Below the pieces are notes generated by a model, which was given only the letters and a program-made list of their open reading frames with translations, searched no databases and was not told the DNA's origin. Below, in pieces: positions 28,031-35,356 of a DNA stretch of 57,488 nucleotides. A program made the position numbers and the translations under genes. Source of the DNA: Caulobacter sp. (lineage in GTDB: Bacteria; Pseudomonadota; Alphaproteobacteria; Caulobacterales; Caulobacteraceae); assembly GCA_021741355.1 (NCBI GenBank), contig JAIOXZ010000023.1:1-57488 (forward strand), in the 5' to 3' direction. Position 1 is the stretch's first letter; each line of letters starts with the position of its first letter.

Positions 28031-28504
28031 ATGCCCAAGATCGATCTCGCCACAGCGCCGCGACGCGGCGGGTCCGGCTATCCGCGTCCCTATGACGAGC
28101 CCTGCCTGCAACGCTCCTGGCTGGAACTGGCCGACGCGGCCGGGCTGACGCTGGTCGGGGTCAATCTGCTGACCCTGCCGGCCGGGCAGTGGTCCAGCCA
28201 GCGGCACTGGCATCTGGACGAGGACGAGTTCGTCTGGGTGGTCTCCGGCGAGGTGGTGCTGGTCGAGGACGCGGGCGAAACCGTGCTGCGCGCCGGCGAC
28301 TGCGCCGCCTGGAAGGCCGGGGTCGAGAACGGCCACCACATCCAGAACCGCTCCGGCGCGGATGCTGTGCTGCTGCAGGTGGGCAATCCGACCAACCCGG
28401 CGACCGAGCACGTCGACTATCCCGACATCGACCTTATCATCCGGCCGGGCGACGAAGGCTACCGGCACAGGGACGGGACGCTGTATCCGCCGAAGCGACG
28501 CTAG
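28031..28504 (+). CDS. Cupin-domain protein
   Basis: A 157-residue single-cupin protein. Motif 1 is QRHWHLDEDEFVWVVSGEVV (metal ligands H-H-E-type) and motif 2 is AGDCAAWKAGVENGHHIQN. The C-terminal YRHRDGTLYPPKR resembles cupins annotated as phosphomannose isomerase- or auxin-binding-like. AGGAG six bases before the ATG at 28031 supports this start over the open frame at 27929. The substrate is unknown. It ends in a CTAG overlap with the convergent gene. Confidence 0.85.
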   Translation: MPKIDLATAPRRGGSGYPRPYDEPCLQRSWLELADAAGLTLVGVNLLTLPAGQWSSQRHWHLDEDEFVWVVSGEVVLVEDAGETVLRAGDCAAWKAGVENGHHIQNRSGADAVLLQVGNPTNPATEHVDYPDIDLIIRPGDEGYRHRDGTLYPPKRR

Positions 28505-30033
28505 AACCCGCCCCAGTAGTCGCCGGCCAGCGGGGTCGTGACCGGGCGTCCGACCTTGTCGAGGGCGGCGCGGACGTCGGGGCGGGCGATCAGGGCCTGG
28601 CGGCGGGCCTCGAAGGTCGCCAGCCAGGGCGGGATGACCGGCGGAGCCTTCGAGACCCAGAAAGGGTCCAGGCCGCCGCTGCGGTGCTCGGGAGATTGTA
28701 GCCGCCAGATCAGCAGGGCGGCGGCTTCGTCGAGGCGGTTCATGCAGAGCAGCGCCTGGCTGAGCGCGCCGGGATTGTCGTCCTTGCGGGCCCGCAGCGT
28801 CTCCAGCATGGCGGCCGCCGCCTTCTGGTCGATGTCGCTCAGGGCGCAGGCCCGCTGGGAGTCGATCCAAGCCTCGCCGTAGTCGGTGACATAGTCGAGG
28901 TCGAGGCCGTCCAGCACCTTCAGCACGTCGCGCGGGCGGGACAGGTCGAGCAGGCGGCCGGCCCAGTTCATCCGCGCGTCCGTGGCCGGCTCGCCGCCGT
29001 CTTCTCCGCCGATGGCCTCGTTGAATACAGCTTCGCCTTCCGCCACATCACCGGTGTCGAGCAGGCACTGGGCCAGCAGGATCAGGATCCATTCGCCCTG
29101 TTCCTCGCGGTCGCTGAACGCCTCGCCGTCCTGCAGGCGCGCGCGATAGGCCTGGCCGGTCTGGATTGCCTCGTCATAGCGGCCGAGCGCACGCAGGGAC
29201 GAGAGCACATCCCGCACGGGCGCGAGCTTTTCCGGCTCGGCGGCGATCTCGGCGCGGGCGCGGTCCAGGCTCGCCTCCTCCAGAGCGATCCAGTCGAAGC
29301 GGCCGGCGTTGGTCCAGACTTCGCTGAAGCGCCGGTCGCCGGCGATGTACATCAGCACGCGGGGGTCATCGGCCTCGGCCACCGCCTTCGCCGCATCAGC
29401 GGTGCGGCCTGCGTCGCCCAGCTGCCAGCCATAGGCGAGGCCCCATTCGTTCTTCGCGGCGCGGGCGGAGTCGGGGTTCTTCCAGGCGAAGCCGGTGATC
29501 CGCTGGAGCGCGGTCAGGGCAAGGTTGGGCTCGTCATCGAGATAGTCGGTGAAGGGGGAGATCATGCCGGGCCGCCAGCTGGCGACGACGTCCGGCTGGG
29601 TGTCCAGCATCTTGAGGAAGCGGCGGGTGGCCTCGGCCATGGCGTCGCGTTCGAGGGCGTCCGAGATCTGGATGGTCAGGACCGCCCCGACCTCCATCGG
29701 CTCGACGGCGATCGGCTCGAGCTTCGCGGCGGCGGCGAGGCCCAGCGGCTTGTCCTTGATCTCGCTGCAGATGATCACCGAGAAGAGGAAGGGGCGGCGG
29801 ACCTCGGCGCGCATCCGGTCGAAGCGGGGGTCGGCCATCAGCGCGCGCAGGGCCGGGAGCTTCGCTTCGCAGGTCTTGAAGTCGCTGTCGATGAGAGCCG
29901 AGACCGCGTCGCCCGCTTCCTGCTCCAGCCGCAGCAGGTCCATCTGCCGCCCGATGGACTGGGACGAGGCCGGACCCGCGATCACGGCGCCCCCCAGAAG
30001 CGACAGGGCGACCAGAACCGGACGAATACGCAT
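28501..30033 (-). CDS. Exported protein, probably helical-repeat (TPR-like)
   Basis: A 510-residue protein with a signal peptide (MRIRPVLVALSLLGGAVIAG, cleavage near PASSQS). The remainder is helical with repeated Ala-rich segments such as DAARAAK-like pairs and ALRALGRYDEAIQTGQAYRA, CLLDTGDVAEGEAVFNEAIG and LCMNRLDEAAALLIWRLQ, which look like tetratricopeptide repeats. No catalytic motif is recognised. The ATG at 30033 begins the signal peptide. It is the second gene of a leftward pair with 30098-30538, which is also exported. Confidence 0.75.
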   Translation of the reverse strand: MRIRPVLVALSLLGGAVIAGPASSQSIGRQMDLLRLEQEAGDAVSALIDSDFKTCEAKLPALRALMADPRFDRMRAEVRRPFLFSVIICSEIKDKPLGLAAAAKLEPIAVEPMEVGAVLTIQISDALERDAMAEATRRFLKMLDTQPDVVASWRPGMISPFTDYLDDEPNLALTALQRITGFAWKNPDSARAAKNEWGLAYGWQLGDAGRTADAAKAVAEADDPRVLMYIAGDRRFSEVWTNAGRFDWIALEEASLDRARAEIAAEPEKLAPVRDVLSSLRALGRYDEAIQTGQAYRARLQDGEAFSDREEQGEWILILLAQCLLDTGDVAEGEAVFNEAIGGEDGGEPATDARMNWAGRLLDLSRPRDVLKVLDGLDLDYVTDYGEAWIDSQRACALSDIDQKAAAAMLETLRARKDDNPGALSQALLCMNRLDEAAALLIWRLQSPEHRSGGLDPFWVSKAPPVIPPWLATFEARRQALIARPDVRAALDKVGRPVTTPLAGDYWGGF

Positions 30034-30097
30034 GCTGAACCCCGAAGGCGACCGAGCGGGCAATCAGGCCCGCCTGCGCGCCGCCGTCAAGGCGCGA

Positions 30098-30538
30098 CTA
30101 CAAGGCGGCGTAGGCGTCGCGGACGTCGAGGCAGACGCTGCGGGCGAAGTTCCACGCCGAGGCGGGACCATCGCCGCCGTCGGCGAGCGCTGAGAGGCCC
30201 TCGCTGCGTCCGGCGACCACGCCGGGGCTCAAGGCCTCGATGGCCGCGGCGCGCGGCACGCCACGATCCTGCATCAGGCGGTCGAGGGCCTGACGAAAGA
30301 AGGTGACGCCGAGCGCCTTGGCGGCTTCGGCTTCAGCGGCGTCACCCTTTTCGGCGTAGTAGTTGCTGGTGGCGCCGTAGAGGCCGGCGCAGCGGGCCTG
30401 GATCGCCCAGTAGGGCTTTCCGGCCACGCCCTCGGTCAGCAGCGCCCCGCCCGGATAGAGCAGGTCGCTGGCGACGGCGGGCGTCGCGGCGCCGAGGGCC
30501 AGGGTGGCGGCGATCAGGAGTCGAACGCTGTGCTTCAT
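30098..30538 (-). CDS. Small exported protein of unknown function
   Basis: A 146-residue protein with the signal peptide MKHSVRLLIAATLALGAATP, AVA cleavage. The mature part is helical, with ARCAGLYGATSNYYAEKGD and a final Cys near the C-terminus (RSVCLDVRDAYAAL); two cysteines could form a disulphide. The family is not recognised. Start chosen at the ATG 30538 with GGAG upstream. It lies 64 bases before the TPR-like gene, so cotranscription is likely. Confidence 0.7.
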   Translation of the reverse strand: MKHSVRLLIAATLALGAATPAVASDLLYPGGALLTEGVAGKPYWAIQARCAGLYGATSNYYAEKGDAAEAEAAKALGVTFFRQALDRLMQDRGVPRAAAIEALSPGVVAGRSEGLSALADGGDGPASAWNFARSVCLDVRDAYAAL

Positions 30539-30609
30539 CCTCGTCACTCCGTCTGAAACGATCAGGTCGGGAGGGTGACTCCGGATCGCCGGCCTGGCAA
30601 CGCCCGGGA

Positions 30610-30804
30610 TCAGCGCTTGGGCTTGTCGGCCTCGTTGATGACCGCGCCGGTGGCCGCGCCAACGACCGCGCCCGGCGGTCCGGCGACCACGGCGCCGGCG
30701 ATCGCTCCGGTCGCGACGCGCTGTTCCATGTTGTGACCACAGGCGGCGAGGCCGGCGCCCGCGAAGGCGATCAGGGCCAGGGTGGCGGTGGAACGGATAC
30801 GCAT
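30610..30804 (-). CDS. Small lipoprotein with glycine-zipper segment
   Basis: 64 residues: signal MRIRSTATLALIAFAGAGLA followed by the lipobox cysteine in LAAC. The mature part is GHNMEQRVATGAIAGAVVAG then PPGAVVGAATGAVINEADKP, a G-A-V-rich glycine zipper as in small outer-membrane lipoproteins (YMGG/OsmB-like). Such proteins are often envelope-stress induced. No partner gene can be assigned. Confidence 0.8.
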   Translation of the reverse strand: MRIRSTATLALIAFAGAGLAACGHNMEQRVATGAIAGAVVAGPPGAVVGAATGAVINEADKPKR

Positions 30805-31181
30805 GGCGGCAGCCTCGTCAGAACGCCCGGCAATCGGGCCTGTAGCCGTTCAACGAACGCAGGAAGAGGCGGTTCCGCACCGCCCGCACCGCGAGAATTC
30901 GTCGCACCGCAACGACCGGCTCGACTCTGCACAACCTGTTGAATCTCAAGAGAACCTCAATCAGGTCCCGGATCACCTTTCTGGAGGACGATGCTGCATT
31001 GCAGCATTCTCTTGCGAATCGTGGCGCTTTGGGTCATAAGGCCGTCCACAAGTCGGATTTCGGCCATTTCGTGAACCGGTCGAATCCCCACTTTGTCAGG
31101 CCGCTCCGGACCAGAAAACCGGGCTGACAGGGTGAGATTGTCGGGGGGCGTTCCGCTCTCGTCGCACAGGACACGAAACTC
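30805..31181. other. Intergenic region with a CTGC-N3-GCAG palindrome
   Basis: The 377-base gap between the divergent lipoprotein and SleB genes has no convincing gene. Its main feature is the 17-base palindrome at 30991-31007. The sequence around 30970-30990 (GGATCACCTTTCTGGAGG) looks like a 16S 3' end by chance and is not rRNA. Confidence 0.5.
30991..31007. promoter_or_regulatory. PhaR-like palindrome
   Basis: ATGCTGCATTGCAGCAT has seven-base arms around ATT and contains CTGC-N3-GCAG, the pattern described for PhaR, the polyhydroxyalkanoate regulator of alphaproteobacteria. No polymer genes are adjacent, so the assignment is tentative. Confidence 0.35.
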
Positions 31182-32312
31182 TTGTCATTCAATTCCCAGA
31201 CGCGCGCACCCGTGCGCGCGCTGATGAGCGTCGCTTTGACCGGAACGCTCGTAGGCTCGGCCTGCGGCGCAATCGTCGGCGGCGCCTACCTTCTCGGCGG
31301 CATGGCCCAGGCCGCCGACCAGCACCAGCGCGTCTCGCAGATCGCCGGTGTCGTCTCGGGCAGCTATTCCGACGCCTCTCTGGAACGGATGGTCGACGGA
31401 ATGGATCCCTCGGCCATGGCCGTCGCCCGGCGTCACGACCCCTTCACCAGCGCCGGCGGCGCCCAACGCGACCGTCAGGCCGCCCTGTTCGCCGCCCGTC
31501 TCGAGCGCAGCGCGCCGACGCGGCCCGCGACCGAGAACCTGCTGCTGCGGGCCAGCTTCGGCGGGCCGTTCAATCCCGCGGCCGAGCCGTTCCGCCTCAA
31601 CGGCGCGCTGGACGATTCCCGCGACCTCGAGTGCCTGACCCAGGCGGTCTATTTCGAAGCCCGCGGCGAGACCCCGGCCGGCCAGGCGGCCGTGGCCCAG
31701 GTGGTCCTGAACCGCGCGCGGCACCCGGCCTTCCCCAAGACGGTCTGCGGCGTGGTGTTCCAGGGCGCCTATGGCGGCAGGACCTGCCAGTTCAGCTTCG
31801 CCTGCGACGGCTCGATGCGGAAACGCCGCGAGCCCGGCGCCTGGAACCGCGCCGAGCGGGTCGCCGCCCGCGCCCTGTCGGGCGGGGTGATGACCGAGGT
31901 CGGCAACGCGACCCATTTCCACACCATCAACGTCTCGCCGGGCTGGGGTCCGCGCCTGGTGCGCGTCGGCCAAGTCGGTCTGCACATCTTCTACCGCTTC
32001 GGCGGGCGGGGTGGCGCGCCGGGCGCCTTTGATCGCGCGCCCGACCGCTCAGGTCCGGATTCCGCTGACCGTCCGGTCTACGCCAGCATGGGCGCCAGTC
32101 CCGCCGGCCCGGTGCCGTACACGACGCTCTCGCCGTCCAGCGACGCGGTGTTCATCGCCGCCACCGCCCAGGCGCCGGCCGAGATCACGATCCAGGACCG
32201 GGCGATCGGCGGTCCGGCGGGCAAGTCGTCTGAACCGGCTTCCGCGCCGCGTCACGAGCCGTCGGCCGAAACGTCCGTCAAGCCTGCAGCGACGCCTTCA
32301 TCCGCTTCCTGA
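31182..32312 (+). CDS. SleB-type cell-wall hydrolase
   Basis: A 376-residue envelope protein with an N-terminal hydrophobic segment (LMSVALTGTLVGSACGAIVG to AQAADQ), a linker, and a Hydrolase_2/SleB catalytic domain at about 150-275. The domain carries LTQAVYFEARGETPAGQAAV, AQVVLNRARHPAFPKTVCGVV, CQFSFACDG and ATHFHTINVSPGW; the first Glu of EARGE is the likely catalytic acid. The C-terminal 100 residues are low-complexity. Outside spore formers, these enzymes act as lytic transglycosylase-like peptidoglycan hydrolases. The start is uncertain: TTG at 31182 has CAGGA upstream, with GTG 31212 and ATG 31224 as alternatives. The 3' end overlaps the SDR gene by 35 bases. Confidence 0.88.
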   Translation: MSFNSQTRAPVRALMSVALTGTLVGSACGAIVGGAYLLGGMAQAADQHQRVSQIAGVVSGSYSDASLERMVDGMDPSAMAVARRHDPFTSAGGAQRDRQAALFAARLERSAPTRPATENLLLRASFGGPFNPAAEPFRLNGALDDSRDLECLTQAVYFEARGETPAGQAAVAQVVLNRARHPAFPKTVCGVVFQGAYGGRTCQFSFACDGSMRKRREPGAWNRAERVAARALSGGVMTEVGNATHFHTINVSPGWGPRLVRVGQVGLHIFYRFGGRGGAPGAFDRAPDRSGPDSADRPVYASMGASPAGPVPYTTLSPSSDAVFIAATAQAPAEITIQDRAIGGPAGKSSEPASAPRHEPSAETSVKPAATPSSAS

Positions 32313-33075
32313 GCGAGCCCGGCATGAAGCGGGTGGCGAAGCGCAGCTGCTTGCCCGCCTTGCCGACGATGGAATGGACCTCGCTGGCCTGCAGCGAGCG
32401 CCAGACGACGTCGGCGGCTTCCTCGACGGTGTAGACCTCCGACCCGCCGGCGCGGATGGCGTCGGCGATGTTCTCGTTCGAGCCCGCCGAGCCGGCCTGC
32501 AGGATCGGCGTGTCGACGAACCAGGGCATGATGCAGCGCACGGCCACGCCGAAGCGGCTGAACTCGATGTCGAGCGCCTCTGAAAGCCCGCGCACCGCGA
32601 ACTTGGTGGCGCAGTACATGGCCATCTTCGGCGCGCCGAACAGGCCCGCGCAGGAGGCGACGTTGATCAGGGTCGAGCCCGGCGTCGCCTTCAGCAGTTC
32701 GACGGCGGCCCGGGCGCCGTTGGAGACGCCCTTGATGTTGATGTCGATCTGGCGGTCGATCTCGTCGTCGGTCTGGTCTTCGAAGAAGCCGTAGTTGGCG
32801 ATGCCGGCGTTGTTGAGCAGCACGTCGAGCCGCCCGCCGGTCGCCTTGGCGAAGGCCGCGATTTCCTTCTTCCAGGCGGCGCGGTCGCGGACGTCGAGCT
32901 TGTGGGTGCTGCAGTTGCCGGCGCCGATCGCACCCTGGGCCAGCTTCAGGCCGGTGGCGTCGATGTCGGCCAGGCCGACGAACCAGCCTTCCCGCGCGAA
33001 CCGCTTGGCCGTAGCCAGGCCGATGCCGCTGGCGGCGCCGGTGATGAAGATGCTCTTGCGGCCGTCGGCGCCCAT
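32278..33075 (-). CDS. Short-chain dehydrogenase/reductase
   Basis: A 265-residue NAD(P)-dependent oxidoreductase with TGAASGIGLATAKRFAREGW (cofactor loop), LLNNAGIANYG, the catalytic serine context INVASCAGLFGAPKMAMYCATK, and the Y-x3-K pair YCATK. The Asp in LADIDATG after strand 2 suggests NAD(H). The C-terminal tail has KQLRFATRFMPGSLRKRMKA, seen in SDRs of lipid or alcohol metabolism. The ATG at 33075 begins at MGADGRKSIFITG; the longer frame is translated repeat. The gene is preceded upstream by heptad element E1. Confidence 0.9.
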   Translation of the reverse strand: MGADGRKSIFITGAASGIGLATAKRFAREGWFVGLADIDATGLKLAQGAIGAGNCSTHKLDVRDRAAWKKEIAAFAKATGGRLDVLLNNAGIANYGFFEDQTDDEIDRQIDINIKGVSNGARAAVELLKATPGSTLINVASCAGLFGAPKMAMYCATKFAVRGLSEALDIEFSRFGVAVRCIMPWFVDTPILQAGSAGSNENIADAIRAGGSEVYTVEEAADVVWRSLQASEVHSIVGKAGKQLRFATRFMPGSLRKRMKASLQA

Positions 33076-33133
33076 GGTCTGTCTCCCTGATTTTTGACGG
33101 GAGAAGATGCCGCTGCCGTTGGGTCGGTCAAGC

Positions 33134-33244
33134 AGGGAGTAGGGAATAGGGAGTAGGGAGTAGGGAGTAGGGAGTAGTCTGGTCTGCGCGCGGCGCTGAC
33201 GCCGGGCCACTCCCTATTCCCTACTCCCTACTCCCTACTCCCTA
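33134..33244. repeat. Inverted GGGAGTA heptad array E1
   Basis: The left arm, about six tandem AGGGAGT/A heptads (33134-33177), faces a right arm of about five ACTCCCT heptads (33209-33244) around a GC-rich 30-base spacer containing GCGCGGCGCTGACG. The arms can pair over more than 35 bases. The right arm contains the TAG stop of the maoC gene. Confidence 0.85.
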
Positions 33245-33712
33245 AAGCCGCAGCAAATACACATGCTGCCCATCCAGCACGAGCTCGCCCTTCTGGTTGG
33301 TCACGGTGGCGGCCATGGTCACCACGCCGGTGGTGCGCTGGCGCTTGAGCTCGATGATCTCCAGCGCCGGATAAAGGGTGTCGCCCGGATAGGCGCTCTT
33401 CAGCACCTTCGCCCGCACCTCGATCATCCCCAGCAGGGCGTCGCCGATCTCGTGCGGGAACAGGCCCGCGCCGGCCGCGGTGAAACACAGCACCTGCAGC
33501 CCATGCGCCAGCGGCCCCGGATGGCCCAGCGCCTGGCAGTATTCGACGTCGTAGTGGATCGGGTGGTTGTCGAGGCTGACCGCCTGGAAGGCGACGAAGT
33601 TCCCGTCGCCGAGGGTGCGCGAGGGCAGGGGATAGCGGTCGCCGACCTTCAGGTCGTCGAAGGTCTTGGCCGGGACGAGGCGGTGGGTGGCGTAGATCGA
33701 GGGGAGGGGCAT
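33242..33712 (-). CDS. MaoC-like dehydratase
   Basis: A 156-residue single hot-dog-fold protein of the MaoC/R-specific enoyl-CoA hydratase type. It opens with LVPAKTFDDLKVGDRYPLPS, carries the hydratase-2 motif DNHPIHYDVEYCQALGHPGP (Asp and His of the D-x4-H pair), and LAHGLQVLCFTAAGAGLF. It ends with GELVLDGQHVYLLRL. It probably hydrates a 2-enoyl-CoA. The ATG at 33712 is chosen at MPLPSIYATHR; the upstream frame reads through repeat. The stop TAG lies inside heptad array E1. Confidence 0.88.
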   Translation of the reverse strand: MPLPSIYATHRLVPAKTFDDLKVGDRYPLPSRTLGDGNFVAFQAVSLDNHPIHYDVEYCQALGHPGPLAHGLQVLCFTAAGAGLFPHEIGDALLGMIEVRAKVLKSAYPGDTLYPALEIIELKRQRTTGVVTMAATVTNQKGELVLDGQHVYLLRL

Positions 33713-33746
33713 GGGGGTGGGTTCGCGGCTGGGAGTGAGGTGGAAA

Positions 33747-33841
33747 GGGAGTAGGGCGTAGGGCGTGGGGAGTAGCAAGGGTGGGCTTGCGCCGTGCTTG
33801 CGGTCTGGCCATCGCCCTACTCCCTACTCCCTACTCCCTAG
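33747..33841. repeat. Inverted GGGAGTA heptad array E2
   Basis: The left arm GGGAGTAGGGCGTAGGGCGT (33747-33775) is inverted relative to the right arm CCCTACTCCCTACTCCCTAC (33815-33841). It differs from E1 in the spacer and in variant heptads (GGGCGTA). It separates maoC from the divergent GST promoter. Confidence 0.8.
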
Positions 33842-33842
33842 C

Positions 33843-33871
33843 TTGACCGACGCCCACTCAAACACTAAAGT
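33843..33871 (+). promoter_or_regulatory. Promoter of the GST gene
   Basis: TTGACC (33843-33848) and TAAAGT (33866-33871) are separated by exactly 17 bases. The start codon is 33 bases past the -10. The operator-like palindrome at 33869-33883 overlaps the -10 end. Confidence 0.65.
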
Positions 33872-33883
33872 AAACGCTTTACT
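33869..33883. promoter_or_regulatory. Operator-like palindrome at the GST promoter
   Basis: AGTAAA-CGC-TTTACT has six-base perfect arms, embedded in an AT-rich stretch that stands out in this GC-rich genome. It overlaps the -10 and start region, ideal for repression. The TetR- or MarR-type regulator is not identified. Confidence 0.55.
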
Positions 33884-33903
33884 AAAATACTACGAGCCCG
33901 CCC

Positions 33904-34563
33904 ATGACCCTGCGCCTCTTCGCTCACCCGCTGTCGTCCTACTGCTGGAAGGCGCTGATCCCGCTCTATGAGGCGGGGACGCCGTTCACCTTCGAGATGA
34001 TCCAGTTCGGCGCGGAGGACGGGCCGATCGTGGAGTTCATGCAGCGCTGGCCGATCGGCAAGATGCCGCTGCTGCGCGATGAGGCGCGGGGCGAGACCGT
34101 CGTCGAGTCGAGCATCATCATCGAATACCTCGACCGCCACTATCCGGGCGCCGGCCTGATCCCGGCCGATCCCGACACTGCGCTGACGGCGCGCTTCCTC
34201 GACCGGTTCTTCGACAACTATGTGATGACGCCGCAGGGGCGGCTGGTGTTCGAGGTCATCCGTCCCGAAGGCGCCAGGGACCCGTTCGGCGTCGCCGAGG
34301 CGCGGGCCCTGCTGGACAAGGCTTACAGCTGGCTGGAGGCGACCCTGTCCGACGGCCGGACCTGGGCGGCCGGCGAGGCCTATTCCCTGGCCGACGTCAG
34401 CGCCAGCCCGTCCCTGTTCTACGCCCGGCTCTGCCACGCCTGGGGCGACCGCCCGGCGCTGCAGGCCTACTACGACCGGCTGGAGACGCGACCGTCGTTC
34501 CAGCGCGTGATCGCCGAGGCGCAGCCCTACATGCACATGTTCCCGGGTGGGCCGGATTACTAG
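33904..34563 (+). CDS. Glutathione S-transferase
   Basis: A 219-residue protein with a thioredoxin-like N-domain (MTLRLFAHPLSSYCWKALIP; Ser/Cys near position 11-14; PIGKMPLLRDEARGETVVES with the cis-Pro and the E-S glutathione contact) and a helical C-domain with GEAYSLADVSASPSLFYARL. It conjugates or reduces electrophiles with glutathione. It is normal length. It has its own promoter and an operator-like palindrome, so it may be inducible. The TAG stop forms the first bases of heptad array E3. Confidence 0.92.
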   Translation: MTLRLFAHPLSSYCWKALIPLYEAGTPFTFEMIQFGAEDGPIVEFMQRWPIGKMPLLRDEARGETVVESSIIIEYLDRHYPGAGLIPADPDTALTARFLDRFFDNYVMTPQGRLVFEVIRPEGARDPFGVAEARALLDKAYSWLEATLSDGRTWAAGEAYSLADVSASPSLFYARLCHAWGDRPALQAYYDRLETRPSFQRVIAEAQPYMHMFPGGPDY

Positions 34564-34663
34564 GGAGTAGGGCGTAGGGAGGTAGGGAGTAGCAAAGGGT
34601 AGGCGCGGCGCCGACGGTGTGCGCCGGTCGAACTACTCCCTATTCCCTACGCCCTACTCCCTA
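34561..34663. repeat. Inverted GGGAGTA heptad array E3
   Basis: The left arm TAGGGAGTAGGGCGTAGGGA (34561-34592) is inverted against the right arm ACTCCCTATTCCCTACGCCC (34634-34663). The spacer carries AGGCGCGGCGCCGACGGTG, related to the E1 spacer. The left arm overlaps the GST stop codon. Confidence 0.8.
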
Positions 34664-34700
34664 AGCGGGCGCGCGCGCCCGCGTCGACACTCCCCCATCG

Positions 34701-34736
34701 ATCTCTTGCAGACCGGCGATCGTCTCGCCATGAGAT
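34701..34736. repeat. Short deletion derivative of the ATCTCATG/CATGAGAT element
   Basis: ATCTCTTGCAGACCGGCGAT then CGTCTCGCCATGAGAT keeps both ends of the 127-base palindrome found at 17466 and 18527, with the middle missing. It looks like an internally deleted copy. The IS30-type end repeat follows 12 bases later. Confidence 0.65.
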
Positions 34737-34747
34737 CGAGGGGCAGG

Positions 34748-34776
34748 TTGCGGTCACCGGTTGAGCCCACCACCCA
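34748..34776. repeat. Solo IS30-type end repeat
   Basis: Identical over 29 bases to 110-138 but without a transposase next to it. The next gene begins at 34833. It may be a scar of a deleted element or part of a larger dispersed repeat. Confidence 0.65.
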
Positions 34777-34832
34777 TTGCGGACACAGCGCGATGGCAGC
34801 AAGCTCGCCCTCAATGGCGTAGGACAATCGGC

Positions 34833-35273
34833 ATGAGAGCGATCAGGATTCTTGCGGCGGCGTTATGTGTTTGGGCGGTCGCAGCGCCGGCTACAGCGCA
34901 GAATTACTCGGCGGAGGCTCAAGCGGTTCTTGCGGTTGAAGATGCATATGTCGCGGCCGAACTCAGCCGTGATGAACTGGCGCTGCGCCGGATCGTGGAC
35001 GATCAGTTCGTGCTCAATCGGAGCGACGGGACGACCGTTGGCAAGGATGCATTTGTCGCGAGCATCCTGCGACTGAAGATGGTTGGTCAAACCATCAGCG
35101 AGAGAACCGTCTTGGTGCAAGGTGATGTCGCCGTCGTCTTCGCGACCACAGAACTGAGATTCGCTTCAGACATAGCCGAACCAACGGTGTCCCGCCTGCG
35201 GTACACGGCAACCTACCGGAACCGAGGGGGTGCGTGGCGCATGTTGGCCTTGCATATGTCGGCTCGAAGCTAG
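34833..35273 (+). CDS. Exported SnoaL/DUF4440-like protein
   Basis: 146 residues with the signal peptide MRAIRILAAALCVWAVAAPA, cleavage after ATAQ. The mature part has the NTF2-like pattern of DUF4440 proteins: VEDAYVAAELSRDELALRRI, VDDQFVLNRSDGTTVGKDAF, SERTVLVQGDVAVVFATTEL, and a closing RYTATYRNRGGAWRMLALHM. Such proteins are small binding folds or ketosteroid-isomerase relatives; the role is unknown. The longer frame from 34761 reads through the IS30-like repeat and is rejected. Confidence 0.85.
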   Translation: MRAIRILAAALCVWAVAAPATAQNYSAEAQAVLAVEDAYVAAELSRDELALRRIVDDQFVLNRSDGTTVGKDAFVASILRLKMVGQTISERTVLVQGDVAVVFATTELRFASDIAEPTVSRLRYTATYRNRGGAWRMLALHMSARS

Positions 35274-35356
35274 GTCCGCTTCCACCCCCAACGGACGCTC
35301 ATCGCGGCCGCATTCGAAGTCGATGGGACACGCACTGAAGGGCATATCCCCAGCCG

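Noticed and set aside
30970..30990. GGATCACCTTTCTGGAGG resembling the 3' end of 16S rRNA
   Set aside because: Only about a dozen bases match and no other rRNA sequence precedes it; chance.
30782..31039. 85-residue frame in the SleB upstream gap
   Set aside because: It overlaps the lipoprotein start and the palindrome, has no ribosome-binding site and no recognisable sequence.
33134..34663. CRISPR array from repeated heptads
   Set aside because: Units are 7 bases without unique 30-base spacers and are arranged in inverted arms, not direct repeats; no cas genes.
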